Origin: Kitasatospora sp. NBC_00458
GTDB taxonomy: Bacteria; Actinomycetota; Actinomycetes; Streptomycetales; Streptomycetaceae
Assembly (NCBI RefSeq): GCF_036013975.1
Contig: NZ_CP107904.1
Coordinates: 7,721,001-7,785,000, forward strand
Length of the DNA stretch: 64,000 nucleotides
Direction: 5' to 3'
In this document: positions 9,194 to 20,086 of the stretch, one piece after another
How the letters are laid out: each line of letters begins with the position of its first letter
How positions within the stretch are numbered: position 1 is the first letter of the stretch
Notes under the pieces: model-generated
The model's input: only the letters and a program-made list of their open reading frames with translations
Databases searched by the model: none
Told to the model about the DNA's origin: nothing
Position numbers and translations under genes: made by a program

Positions 9194-9670
9194 GTGAATG
9201 AGCTCGACGTCGTGGGTGTCCGGGTGGAGATGCCTTCCAACCAGCCGATCGTGCTGCTCCGGGAGGTCGGCGGCGATCGGTACCTGCCGATCTGGATCGG
9301 CCCCGGCGAGGCGACTGCGATCGCCTTCGCCCAGCAGGGCATGACGCCGGTGCGCCCGCTGACGCACGACCTGTTCAAGGACGTCCTGGAGGCGCTCGGC
9401 CAGCAGCTCACCGAGGTGCGGATCACCGACCTGCGGGAGGGCGTCTTCTACGCCGAGCTCGTCTTCGCCGGCGGGGTCGAGGTGAGCGCCCGCCCGTCCG
9501 ACGCGATAGCGCTGGCGCTGCGGACCGGGACGCCGATCTACGGGAGCGAGGAGGTGCTCGCCGAGGCGGGCATCGCGATCCCGGACGAGCAGGAGGACGA
9601 GGTCGAGAAGTTCCGCGAGTTCCTCGACCAGGTGTCGCCCGAGGACTTCGGCGGGAGCGGCCCGCAGTAG
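9194..9670 (+). CDS. Bifunctional nuclease family protein (DUF151)
   Basis: A 158-residue soluble protein matching the bifunctional nuclease (BFN/DUF151) family over residues 1-135: it opens MNELDVVGVRVEMP, followed by LPIWIGPGEATAIA and, further on, RPSDAIALALR. Plant members have RNase and DNase activity; the role of the bacterial proteins is unclear. The last 25 residues are acidic. It follows the ftsR-like gene by 75 nt, an arrangement common in actinobacteria, but has its own probable leaderless promoter. Confidence 0.9.
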   Translation: MNELDVVGVRVEMPSNQPIVLLREVGGDRYLPIWIGPGEATAIAFAQQGMTPVRPLTHDLFKDVLEALGQQLTEVRITDLREGVFYAELVFAGGVEVSARPSDAIALALRTGTPIYGSEEVLAEAGIAIPDEQEDEVEKFREFLDQVSPEDFGGSGPQ

Positions 9671-9873
9671 GGCGTGCCGCGCGGGTCGAGGTGTCCCCGC
9701 GCCTGAGCCGCCCCCGGTGGGTGTGACCCGGGGTGAGGCGCCCCGTCGGCCTGCGGGCCCGCGGGCCGTAAGTGCGCCGCCGTTTTGCCAAACCGCGTCC
9801 ACCTACCCACACTAGGGGCACGAAAAACCACTCTCTTGAGTGATGTGGTCTGCCCGCCACGGCGTGGCGATCG

Positions 9874-9902
9874 TTGACGGGCCATAGGGGACTGCCTACC
9901 GT
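9874..9902 (+). promoter_or_regulatory. Sigma-70-type promoter of merR gene
   Basis: TTGACG (9874-9879) and TACCGT (9897-9902) are separated by 17 nt, close to the housekeeping consensus. Transcription would start near 9909, which makes the AGGAGG at 9904-9909 useless as a ribosome site for GTG 9920 and favours ATG 9974 as the start. A small inverted repeat CACTC-TCTT-GAGTG (9829-9842) lies upstream and could be an operator. Confidence 0.6.
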
Positions 9903-9973
9903 CAGGAGGGGCTGCCCGGGTGTCCGACGCCCGTGGTCTGGGTTGCCCGCAGCACGAGTGGACGGAGGTAGGC

Positions 9974-10633
9974 ATGACCGGCACCGGCGATGAAGCGGCC
10001 GTGGGAGGCCTGTGCACCGTGCACATGCCGCGCACCGCCCGCAACGTGACCGAGCTGCCCCGCACGGAACTGCCCCGGGTGGGCCGGTTCCCGGCGGTCC
10101 AGCCCGGCCAACCGGCCATCGAGCGGCTCGCGCCCACGTCCGAGCTGATCGGCTACCGCGGTCCCACGGCCTGCACCGCGGCGGGGATCACCTACCGCCA
10201 GTTGGACTACTGGGCCCGGACGGGCCTGTTGGAGCCCAGCGTCCGTGCGGTCTACCCGGCGAGCAGCCATCGGCTCTACAGCTTCCGCGACATCCTGCTG
10301 CTGAAGATCGTCAAGCGGCTGCTGGACGCCGGCGTCTCGCTGCAGAACATCCGTGTCGCGGTCGCCCACCTGCAGTCCGCCGAGGTCTGCGACCTGCCCG
10401 GGCTGACGCTGATGTGCGACGGCGCGACGGTCTACGAGTGCGTCACGCCGCAGCAGGTGGTCGACCTGCTGAAGGGCGGCCAGGGGGTCTTCGGGATCGC
10501 CGTCGGCGCGGTCTGGCAGGAGCTGGAGCTGACCCTCGGGCGGCTGCACGCGGAGCGGACCGACACCGGGGAGACGGTGGTCGGGCACGACCCGGCGGAC
10601 GAACTGGCGCAGCGCCGCAACAGGGCGGTCTGA
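9974..10633 (+). CDS. MerR-family transcriptional regulator
   Basis: A 219-residue MerR-like regulator. The DNA-binding domain is at about residues 55-125 (TACTAAGITYRQLDYWARTG, then SHRLYSFRDILLLKIVKRLL), followed by a short helical region ending in a C-terminal domain of unknown ligand. There is no cysteine pattern typical of metal sensors. ATG 9974 has GGAGG 5 nt upstream; GTG 9920 is an alternative but sits almost at the predicted transcription start. It forms a second MerR gene close to the FtsR-like gene and is followed by a strong hairpin. Confidence 0.85.
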   Translation: MTGTGDEAAVGGLCTVHMPRTARNVTELPRTELPRVGRFPAVQPGQPAIERLAPTSELIGYRGPTACTAAGITYRQLDYWARTGLLEPSVRAVYPASSHRLYSFRDILLLKIVKRLLDAGVSLQNIRVAVAHLQSAEVCDLPGLTLMCDGATVYECVTPQQVVDLLKGGQGVFGIAVGAVWQELELTLGRLHAERTDTGETVVGHDPADELAQRRNRAV

Positions 10634-10645
10634 ACGAGGATCTGA

Positions 10646-10691
10646 CGAGGCCGCGGGCCCGGACGGGGAACCGTCCGGGCCCGCGGCCTCG
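10646..10691 (+). terminator. Perfect 21-bp hairpin terminator
   Basis: A perfect 21-bp inverted repeat with a GGAA tetraloop follows the merR stop by 12 nt. It lacks a T-run, as is common for streptomycete terminators. Confidence 0.75.
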
Positions 10692-10726
10692 TCGTGCCCG
10701 GTGGTGAACCGAGAGAGGGAGGGCAC

Positions 10727-11467
10727 GTGCGGTTCGGCTCCGGCATCCCCGGTCTGTTGGCGCGCAGGGCGGTGCGGCTCGGCGTCCGGTTGCGGCGGCG
10801 GCGGGCACAGCGACGGCTGTTCCAGCTCGCGACGGTGTGCTGCTCGCTGGCACTCGCGCCGAGCGCCTGGCTCTGGACCTCGGCGGGCGAACGGGTGGGC
10901 ACCGTGGCGACCGCGCCCGAGGCACCGGTGGCGGTGGTGTTCGGCGCCGGGCTCTTCGACGGCAGGCCCTCGCCCTACCTGGCGCACCGGCTGGACGCGG
11001 CGGTCGAGCTGTTCGAACGGCGGAAGGTCCAGGCGATCCTGGTGACCGGGGACAACGGCCGGGACAGCTACGACGAGACCGACGCGATGCGGCGGTACCT
11101 GATCGAGCACGGGGTGCCGGACGTCCGGGTGGTCGGCGACCACGCGGGCTTCGACACCTGGGACTCCTGCACCCGGGCGCACCGGATCTTCGGGGTGGAC
11201 CGGGCGGTGCTGGTGAGCCAGGACTTCCACGTGCGGCGGGCGCTGGCGCTCTGCCGGGCGGCCGGCATCGAGTCGTACGCGGTGGGTGTGCCGGAGGTGC
11301 GGGACGCCACCTGGCTGTACGGCGGGCTGCGGGAGATCCCGGGGGCGGGGAAGGCGGCGCTGAACGCCTGGCTGCGGCCGGACCCGCTCTTCCTGGGGCC
11401 GCGCGAGCCGGGGATACCGCGGGCGCTGGCGGACGCGGGGGCGGGACCGGGGGCGGCGGGCGGGTAG
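10727..11467 (+). CDS. YdcF/SanA family membrane protein (DUF218)
   Basis: A 246-residue protein with a basic N-terminus and one transmembrane helix (about 32-52), followed by a DUF218 domain: VAVVFGAGLFDGRPSPYL, then VTGDNG, DHAGFDTWDSC and VSQDFHVRRALAL. SanA relatives are linked to envelope barrier function and vancomycin exclusion in enterobacteria; the enzymatic activity is unknown. GTG 10727 has GGGAGGG 4-5 nt upstream. The intergenic distance from the merR terminator is 35 nt. The C-terminus is Gly/Ala rich. Confidence 0.85.
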   Translation: MRFGSGIPGLLARRAVRLGVRLRRRRAQRRLFQLATVCCSLALAPSAWLWTSAGERVGTVATAPEAPVAVVFGAGLFDGRPSPYLAHRLDAAVELFERRKVQAILVTGDNGRDSYDETDAMRRYLIEHGVPDVRVVGDHAGFDTWDSCTRAHRIFGVDRAVLVSQDFHVRRALALCRAAGIESYAVGVPEVRDATWLYGGLREIPGAGKAALNAWLRPDPLFLGPREPGIPRALADAGAGPGAAGG

Positions 11468-11556
11468 GACGCCGCCGGGGGCGCGGGCAGGGCTCGGCGG
11501 TCGGGCCGGCGGCCCGGTTCGCACGGGCTGTCGGACCCTTGCGGCATGATCGGCCC

Positions 11557-13023
11557 GTGCGGTCACTGCCGAGCATCATCCACCTCGACATGGACGCCTT
11601 CTTCGCGGCGGTGGAGCAGGCGTCCAAGCCGAGCCTGCGTGGGAAGCCGGTGGTGGTCGGCGGGCTCGGCGGGCGTGGGGTGGTGTCCACGGCGTCCTAC
11701 GAGGCGCGGAAGTTCGGGGTGCACTCGGCGATGCCGATGGCGCAGGCCCGCCGGCTGTGCCCGAACGCGGCCTTCCTGGCGGGGCGCTTCGAGGCGTACC
11801 GGTCGGTGAGCGAGCTCGTGATGGGGCTGCTGCGGGAGCTGTCGCCGCTGGTGCAGCCGCTGAGCCTGGACGAGGCCTTCGTCGACCTGGAGGCCGGTCC
11901 GTACGGCGCGCTGCTGGCGGAGGCCGAGCACCGGACGGGCGAGCGGCTGGTGCTGGCGCTGGCCGAGGACCTGCGCGCGGACATCCACCGGCGGACCGGG
12001 CTGACCGCCTCGGTTGGGGCGGCCGGGTCCAAGCTGATGGCCAAGATCGCCTCGGAGCGGGCCAAGCCCGACGGGCTGGTGATGATCGAGCCGGGGCAGG
12101 AGCGCGCGGTGCTCGGGCCGATGCCCGTCCGGGCGCTGCCGGGGATCGGCCCGGCCACCGAGCAGGTGCTGCGCCGGGCCGGGCTGGACTCGGTGGCCGA
12201 CCTCGCCGCGGCGGGGGAGGGTGAGCTGGTGCAGCTGCTGGGGAAGGCCCACGGCACCGGTGTGTTCCAGATGTCGATAGGGCTGGACGACCGGCCGGTG
12301 GTGGCCGACCAGGACGCCAAGTCGGTCTCGGTGGAGGACACCTTCGAGGTGGACCTGGCCGACCGGGACCGGATCCTGCGGGAGGTGGAGGCCCTGGCGG
12401 CGCGGTGCGTCCGGCGGCTGCGGGGCGCCGGGCGGTCGGGGCGGACGGTCGTGCTGAAGGTGCGGCGGTTCGACTTCTCGACGCTGACCCGTTCGGAGAC
12501 GCTGCGCGGGCCGACGGACGACGAGGCGGTGATCACCGAGACGGCCCGCCGGCTGGCTTCGCAGGTGGACGTCACCGGTGGGGTGCGGCTGCTGGGCGTC
12601 GGGGTGGCGCAGCTGGCCGACTACACCCAGGAGGACCTGTTCGCGCAGGCCGTCCGGGAGGAGGCGGCCGCGGCCGGGCACGGGCACGGGGACGGCCCGG
12701 ACGAGGAGGCGGAGGCGGACCGCGAGGAGGCGGCGTCTGCCGCGCGGCGCTGGCTGCCCGGGCAGGACGTGCACCACGCGGAGTTCGGGCCGGGGTGGGT
12801 GCAGGGCAGCGGGGTGGGGCGGGTGACGGTGCGGTTCGAGACGCCGTGGAGCGGGCCGGGGAGGGTGCGGACCTTCGCGGTGGAGGATCCGGCGCTGGAA
12901 CCGGCCCGGCCGCTGCCGCTGCGGGGGAGCGGCGGTGCGGACGGTGGTGGCGCGGAGGGCGGTGCCGACGGGGGCGGCGGTGCGGACGGGGCGCGGACGG
13001 AGGACGGCGCGGGCGGCGGCTGA
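11557..13023 (+). CDS. dinB: DNA polymerase IV (Y family), with C-terminal extension
   Basis: A 488-residue translesion polymerase. The active site is visible: D11 in HLDMDAFFAAVEQ, SYEARKFGV, and D105/E106 in SLDEAF. The usual N-K in the S-x-G-x3-NK-LAKIAS motif is S158-K here. Thumb and little-finger regions follow, and TQEDLF near residue 354 fits a beta-clamp-binding motif. Beyond about residue 370 there is an acidic linker and an extra domain (LPGQDVHHAEFGPGWVQGSG, then VTVRFETPW) ending in a Gly/Ala/Asp-rich tail. GTG 11557 has no Shine-Dalgarno; CATGAT ends 6 nt before it and may be the -10 of a leaderless transcript. Confidence 0.93.
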   Translation: MRSLPSIIHLDMDAFFAAVEQASKPSLRGKPVVVGGLGGRGVVSTASYEARKFGVHSAMPMAQARRLCPNAAFLAGRFEAYRSVSELVMGLLRELSPLVQPLSLDEAFVDLEAGPYGALLAEAEHRTGERLVLALAEDLRADIHRRTGLTASVGAAGSKLMAKIASERAKPDGLVMIEPGQERAVLGPMPVRALPGIGPATEQVLRRAGLDSVADLAAAGEGELVQLLGKAHGTGVFQMSIGLDDRPVVADQDAKSVSVEDTFEVDLADRDRILREVEALAARCVRRLRGAGRSGRTVVLKVRRFDFSTLTRSETLRGPTDDEAVITETARRLASQVDVTGGVRLLGVGVAQLADYTQEDLFAQAVREEAAAAGHGHGDGPDEEAEADREEAASAARRWLPGQDVHHAEFGPGWVQGSGVGRVTVRFETPWSGPGRVRTFAVEDPALEPARPLPLRGSGGADGGGAEGGADGGGGADGARTEDGAGGG

Positions 13024-13077
13024 GGCACCGGCCGGGGGCCGGTGCGGCGGGCCGGGCCGCGGGCGGTGGGAACGGAG

Positions 13078-13111
13078 CGGCCCCACCCGGCAGGGGAGCC
13101 GGGTGGGGCCG
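13078..13111. terminator. Bidirectional terminator between dinB and exporter gene
   Basis: A 14-bp perfect stem (arms 13078-13091 and 13098-13111, loop AGGGGA) lies between two convergent genes. Two further stems flank it: GCACCGGCC-GGG-GGCCGGTGC (13025-13045) and GGACGGTC/GACCGTCC (13131-13160). Confidence 0.7.
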
Positions 13112-13207
13112 CGTGCGGTTCCGGGCCGCGGACGGTCGCGATGCCCTCGCGGACCGTCCGGGTCCGGTCCCCGCGCCCTGTCCCTGGGCGCGGGGCCGGA
13201 CGCCTCG

Positions 13208-14698
13208 TCAGGCGTCGGTCTTCACCGGCCGGGGGCCGGAGGTCAGGTCCGCGACCTCGTTGCCGTGGGCCACGATCGTGGCGGGCTTGACGGTGCGGAT
13301 CAGGAACGGGACGGCGCCGGCGATCACGCAGACCACGGCGGCGGTCCAGAACGCGTGCTGGTAGGCGTCCAGGGTGGGGAGCGCGATCGGGATCGGCAGC
13401 TTCATGGTGTCGCCGGTGAGGATGGCGGCCATGACGGCGGTGCCGATCGCGCCGCCGACGGTGCGCAGCACGGCGTTCATGCCGTTGGCGATGCCGCTCT
13501 GCTCGACCGGGACGGCGCCGTTGATGTAGGCGGGCATCGCCGAGAAGGCGAGGCCGATCCCGAGGCCGAAGATCGCCGAGGAGAGGTAGATGTCCGCCTC
13601 GTGGCTGTGCCGCACGGCCAGGTAGGCCATCGCGACGGCGCCGAGGACCCCGCCGAGGACCAGCGGCAGACGCGGGCCGCGGCGGGCGATCAGCAGGGCG
13701 CCGACCGGGGCGGCGACCATCGAGCCGAGGGCGGACGGCAGCAGCATCACGCCGGCGTGCAGCACGGTGGCGGTGAAGCCGTAGTGGGCGTACTTCTCCG
13801 GGGTCTGGGCGAAGTTGCTGATCACCATGAACGAGCCGTACATGCCGAAGCCGATCAGCAGGCCGGCCAGGTTGGTGAAGGCGACGGCCGGGCGGGACAT
13901 CATCTTCATGTCGACCAGCGGGTGCTTGACCTTGACCTCGATGACGCCCCAGACCAGTGCGACCACGGCGGCGACGGCGAACAGCCCGAGGGTGCGGGTC
14001 GACGTCCAGCCCCAGGTGTTGCCCTGGCTGACCGCGACCAGCAGGGCGGAGAGCCAGCCGGCCAGGGTGATCGCGCCGAGCGGGTCGGCGCCGCCCTCCT
14101 TGTCGGTGACCGGGTCGGTGGGGACCCGGACGGCGACCAGGGCGACCGCGAGCAGGCCGAAGAACAGGCCCATCCAGAAGATCGACTTGTAGCTCCAGTG
14201 CTCCAGCAGGAGGCCGGTGGCGACCAGGCCGAGGCCGCTGCCGACACCCATCGAGGCGCTGATGGCGGCGACGCCGCCGGTCACCTTCTGCTTGGGCAGC
14301 TCGTCGCGGACGATGCTGATGGCGAGCGGGAGCACGCCACCGCCGGCGCCCTGCAGGACGCGCGCGACGACCAGCCACGTGAAGGAGTGGGTGGAGACGG
14401 CGAGCGCGGAGCCCGCGACCAGACCGGTCAGCGAGATCAGCAGCATCGGCTTGCGGCCGCGCAGGTCGCCGAAGCGGCCGAGCAGGGGCGTGAGCACGGC
14501 GGCGGAGAGCAGATTGGCCGTCATCAGCCAGGTGATGCTGGAACCGGAGACGTTCAGTTCCTTGGCGAGCGAGGGCAGGATCGGGACGACCGCGGTCTGC
14601 ACCACGCTGAACGACAGCATCGCCAGGATGAGGGCCGGCAGGACCCGGGCGGTGCTCTGCTTCTCGGCCGCGGTGGTGGGCTGTGGTGCCTCACTCAC
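13208..14698 (-). CDS. MFS drug exporter, DHA2 family
   Basis: A 496-residue membrane transporter with about 14 hydrophobic segments, characteristic of the DHA2 (EmrB/QacA) group. Motif A is seen as GRFGDLRGRKPM in loop 2-3, and the antiporter motif C region as SMGVGSGLGLVATG. It probably exports a toxic organic compound by proton antiport. I chose GTG 14698 because GGGAGG lies 8 nt upstream; the longer open frame extends through the promoter. There is no adjacent regulator gene, but a perfect inverted repeat lies directly upstream. Confidence 0.87.
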   Translation of the reverse strand: MSEAPQPTTAAEKQSTARVLPALILAMLSFSVVQTAVVPILPSLAKELNVSGSSITWLMTANLLSAAVLTPLLGRFGDLRGRKPMLLISLTGLVAGSALAVSTHSFTWLVVARVLQGAGGGVLPLAISIVRDELPKQKVTGGVAAISASMGVGSGLGLVATGLLLEHWSYKSIFWMGLFFGLLAVALVAVRVPTDPVTDKEGGADPLGAITLAGWLSALLVAVSQGNTWGWTSTRTLGLFAVAAVVALVWGVIEVKVKHPLVDMKMMSRPAVAFTNLAGLLIGFGMYGSFMVISNFAQTPEKYAHYGFTATVLHAGVMLLPSALGSMVAAPVGALLIARRGPRLPLVLGGVLGAVAMAYLAVRHSHEADIYLSSAIFGLGIGLAFSAMPAYINGAVPVEQSGIANGMNAVLRTVGGAIGTAVMAAILTGDTMKLPIPIALPTLDAYQHAFWTAAVVCVIAGAVPFLIRTVKPATIVAHGNEVADLTSGPRPVKTDA

Positions 14699-14728
14699 GG
14701 TTGCTTCCTCCCGTACATAGTGAATGAA

Positions 14729-14766
14729 CTGAAGTAACCATGCCGGGAGATACTTCAGAGTGTCAA
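14729..14766 (-). promoter_or_regulatory. Candidate promoter and operator of the DHA2 exporter gene
   Basis: On the minus strand TTGACA (14766-14761) is followed by a perfect 8-bp inverted repeat, CTGAAGTA and TACTTCAG (14751-14758 and 14729-14736), separated by 14 nt, and then the gene. The repeat covers the -10 region and is placed to act as a repressor site. No -10 of good quality is visible, so the exact transcription start is unclear. Confidence 0.5.
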
Positions 14767-14821
14767 ATATCCATTGGTTAAGCCTTGGCAAAGTCGAAGG
14801 GTTCGGCCGGCGCGGAACGCA

Positions 14822-14854
14822 GAAGGACCCCGGCCGGATCGGCCGGGGTCCTTC
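14822..14854 (-). terminator. Terminator of DUF2382 gene
   Basis: A perfect 14-bp stem (arms 14822-14835 and 14841-14854, loop GGATC) lies 10 nt beyond the stop of the upstream minus-strand gene and before the exporter promoter, separating the two transcription units. Confidence 0.7.
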
Positions 14855-14864
14855 GGGTCCGGGG

Positions 14865-16232
14865 TCAGACCAGGGGCCTGAGCGGGAGCGGGCGCACCGA
14901 GTCCTCGGGGGTGGGGGAGACGGGACCGACCGGGGGGACGGACGAGTCCGGCGGGGTGTGCGCGGCGGGCGGGGGAGAGGCCGGGGCGGTCGCGGTGTCG
15001 TCGTGGACCTCGACGTGCTCGCGCCGCAGTTCGTCGCGGATCACCTCCTCGGTGGTGTACCGCTCCACCACCAGGCGGACCCGCTCGATCGGCGCCAGGT
15101 ACTTGCGGACCACCGGGCGCTCCTCGCGCAGGGTGACCTCCTCCACCGCCTCGGCGATGTCCTTATCGCTCAGCGCGGCCCGCTCGGCCTCGCCGACCGG
15201 CATCCGCTCGACCCGGACCCGCTCGCGGACCACCGGGACCCGGCGCTCGACCGGCTCGCTGGTCACGTACTTGCGCAGCTTCGCGGTGCCGACGACGTGC
15301 CACTCGGTCGTGATGTCCAGCCGCTCCTCGCGGCAGGTGATCTCCACCGGGCCGCCGGGGGCGGACGGGGCCGGACCGCCGGCCGGGCGCGGGGCGGCGG
15401 CCGGGGAGGGCTGGGCGGTCTGCGCGGCCGGCTGCTGGGAGCCCGCGGCCGGGGAGGGCGCCGCGGTGCTCTGCGGGCGCGGCTCCGCCGCCGGGGGCGC
15501 CGCGACGGGCGTGGGGGTGGCGAGGGTTCGCACGTTGGCCTCCGTGCCGGGGTCGGCCGGCTTGCCGGGGCCGGCTGCCGGGCTGGTGGTGGGGGTGGCC
15601 GCGGTGGACGCGGCGGTGTGGAAGGTGAGCGACTTGGCGGGTGCCGCGGCGGACGGAGCGGGAGAGGAGTCCCGGATGCCGGCCGCCGTCCCCGCCAGTG
15701 CCGCGGTGCCCGCGAGGGGTGCGCCGTTCGACGGGGCGGTGTCCGTGCCGGGTGAGCCGTTCGAGGGCGTGCCGTTCGGGGTGCCGTTCGAAGGGGTCCC
15801 GTTCGAGGGGGCGGCGGCCGGGGTGCCGTTCGAAGGGGTGCCGTTCGACGCGGTCGTCCCGAAGTCGAGGTCGGCCGGCTCGGAACCGGAGCCGTCGCCC
15901 GCCGGGGGCTGCCCGTCCAGCACGGTGTCCAGCCCGTAGTAGCGGTAGAGCTGGAGCTCCTGGGCCGGCGACAGGTGCTGGCCCACGCCGAAGTCCGGTG
16001 ACTCCTTCACCAGCGACTTGTCGTACGGCACCCGCAGCTCGTCACCGGAGAACTCGCTCGTGGTGAGGGGGACGAAGGCGTCGCGGCCGAAGATGCCGGT
16101 CCGCACGGCGGCCCACTCGGGCCGGCCGGTGGCGTCGTCGAGGTACACCTCGTCGATGGTGCCGATCTTGTCTCCGTTGCGGTCGACCGCCTTGTGGCCG
16201 ATGAGGTCCCGGGGGTCGATATCGGTCTGCAC
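14865..16232 (-). CDS. PRC-barrel and DUF2382 domain protein
   Basis: A 455-residue soluble protein. Residues 1-80 form a PRC-barrel (DLIGHKAVDRNGDKIGTIDE). Residues about 130-300 are a disordered Ala/Pro/Gly/Thr-rich linker with tandem PSNGTP repeats at about 140-185. The C-terminal third is a DUF2382 domain (CREERLDITTEWHVVGTAKL, then VRERVRVERMPV) with many charged residues. Such proteins occur as stress or membrane-associated proteins in actinobacteria; the function is unknown. GTG 16232 follows GGAGG at a spacing of 6 nt. The PSNGTP segment varies by tandem duplication, so its length may differ among strains. Confidence 0.88.
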   Translation of the reverse strand: MQTDIDPRDLIGHKAVDRNGDKIGTIDEVYLDDATGRPEWAAVRTGIFGRDAFVPLTTSEFSGDELRVPYDKSLVKESPDFGVGQHLSPAQELQLYRYYGLDTVLDGQPPAGDGSGSEPADLDFGTTASNGTPSNGTPAAAPSNGTPSNGTPNGTPSNGSPGTDTAPSNGAPLAGTAALAGTAAGIRDSSPAPSAAAPAKSLTFHTAASTAATPTTSPAAGPGKPADPGTEANVRTLATPTPVAAPPAAEPRPQSTAAPSPAAGSQQPAAQTAQPSPAAAPRPAGGPAPSAPGGPVEITCREERLDITTEWHVVGTAKLRKYVTSEPVERRVPVVRERVRVERMPVGEAERAALSDKDIAEAVEEVTLREERPVVRKYLAPIERVRLVVERYTTEEVIRDELRREHVEVHDDTATAPASPPPAAHTPPDSSVPPVGPVSPTPEDSVRPLPLRPLV

Positions 16233-16414
16233 TCTTTCCTCCAGTGCGCTGATCCTGCGGAATCCCCGCAGGACGGCGGCCGGCCCGCCCGTCCTGCCCG
16301 CCACTTCACACCAAAAGCCATGAACCGGACGCCCGCGACCGGGGCGGGGCCGGACGGGCCGGGCGGTGCGCCGTCCGGGTCACGGGCGAACCGGCCGAGT
16401 GACCTGACGCACCC

Positions 16415-16443
16415 GTGATCGAAGGGCCTCCCGCTGGTACCCT
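16415..16443 (+). promoter_or_regulatory. Putative promoter of the gcvP riboswitch transcript
   Basis: TACCCT (16438-16443) is a plausible -10 element with GTGATC 17 nt upstream as a weak -35. Transcription would start near 16450, about 12 nt before the first aptamer. Confidence 0.45.
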
Positions 16444-16461
16444 GGGCCCGACCGCCGAGCC

Positions 16462-16702
16462 CGCGCGGGAGAGTCCCCGACAGTCGAAAGCGCTGGTCGG
16501 GGCGCCGAAGGAGCAACTCCTCCCCGGAATCTCTCAGGCATCCGTACCGTGTGGGCTAGGTCACTCTGGAAAGCAGGGCAGGACTGCGGGCGAGGGAGCC
16601 GGCGGACACCACCCTCACCGACGGTGCAAGCCGGCGGGGCGCGCCCACCGCGCCCCCGCGCGGGTGAAGCTCTCAGGTCCCGATGACAGAGGGGGAGGCC
16701 TG
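16462..16702 (+). promoter_or_regulatory. Tandem glycine riboswitch
   Basis: Two glycine aptamers occur in series. The first spans about 16462-16555, with GCGGGAGAGTC, GCGCCGAAGGAGCAA and AATCTCTCAGGCA. The second spans about 16590-16702, with GGGCGAGGGAGCCGGCGGACA, CACCGACGGTGCAAGCC and GAAGCTCTCAGGTCCCGA followed by GACAGAGGGGGAGGC. Each has the conserved core and P3 loop of the RF00504 type. About 100 nt separate it from the gcvP start, in which a GC-rich hairpin near 16715-16755 could serve as the switch. Glycine binding is expected to turn gcvP on. Confidence 0.92.
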
Positions 16703-16803
16703 TCGGGTTCGTCCGCCGCAGGCCGCTCCGCTGTTCTCCGCAGCGGCGAAGCCGTCCGGCGTACGTACCCCCGCCGGTCCGTGACCAGGAGGCCTCGACC
16801 ACC

Positions 16804-19704
<2,901 letters not shown>

Positions 19705-19743
19705 CGCAGGACCGGTACGGCCGGTCCGCACGGACACGGATGG

Positions 19744-19781
19744 GGCAGGGCCCCGGCGGAGCGTTCCGCCGGGGCCCTGCC
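19744..19781 (+). terminator. gcvP terminator
   Basis: A perfect 17-bp stem (arms 19744-19760 and 19765-19781) with a GCGT loop lies 40 nt after the gcvP stop. The region that follows, about 19803-19890, is a run of short imperfect GGTGGTTCCGTGCCC-type repeats. Confidence 0.8.
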
Positions 19782-19894
19782 CTGTGTTCCGTGGAGGTCC
19801 GGGCCGGTCGGTACCCGGGCCGGTCGGTTTCCGGTGGTTCGGTACTCGGTGGTTCCGTGCCCGGTGGTTCCGTGCCCGGCCGGTCCGGGGCGGG

Positions 19895-20086
19895 TCAGCC
19901 CGCCTGGACGGTCTGGCGGCGGGGAGCGATCACCCGGCCGTCGGGCAGCAGCTCGCCGGTGTCCTCGAACAGCAGGACGCCGTTGCAGAGCAGGCTCCAG
20001 CCCTGCTCCGGGTGGCAGGCCACGGGGACGGCGGCCTCGCGGTCCTCGGACTCGGCCGGCGGGCACTCAGGACGGTGCTGGCACAT
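19895..20086 (-). CDS. Small DUF5999-like cysteine-containing protein
   Basis: A 63-residue protein beginning MCQHRPECPPAESED, with a C-x2-H-x3-C cluster at the N-terminus and further Cys/His residues at CHPEQGWSLLCNG. It matches the small DUF5999 family of streptomycetes. The Cys/His pattern suggests a metal site, but no function is known. ATG 20086 was chosen because the family begins MCQH; the longer frame upstream is not conserved in character. GAGGGT lies about 6 nt before the start. Confidence 0.8.
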   Translation of the reverse strand: MCQHRPECPPAESEDREAAVPVACHPEQGWSLLCNGVLLFEDTGELLPDGRVIAPRRQTVQAG

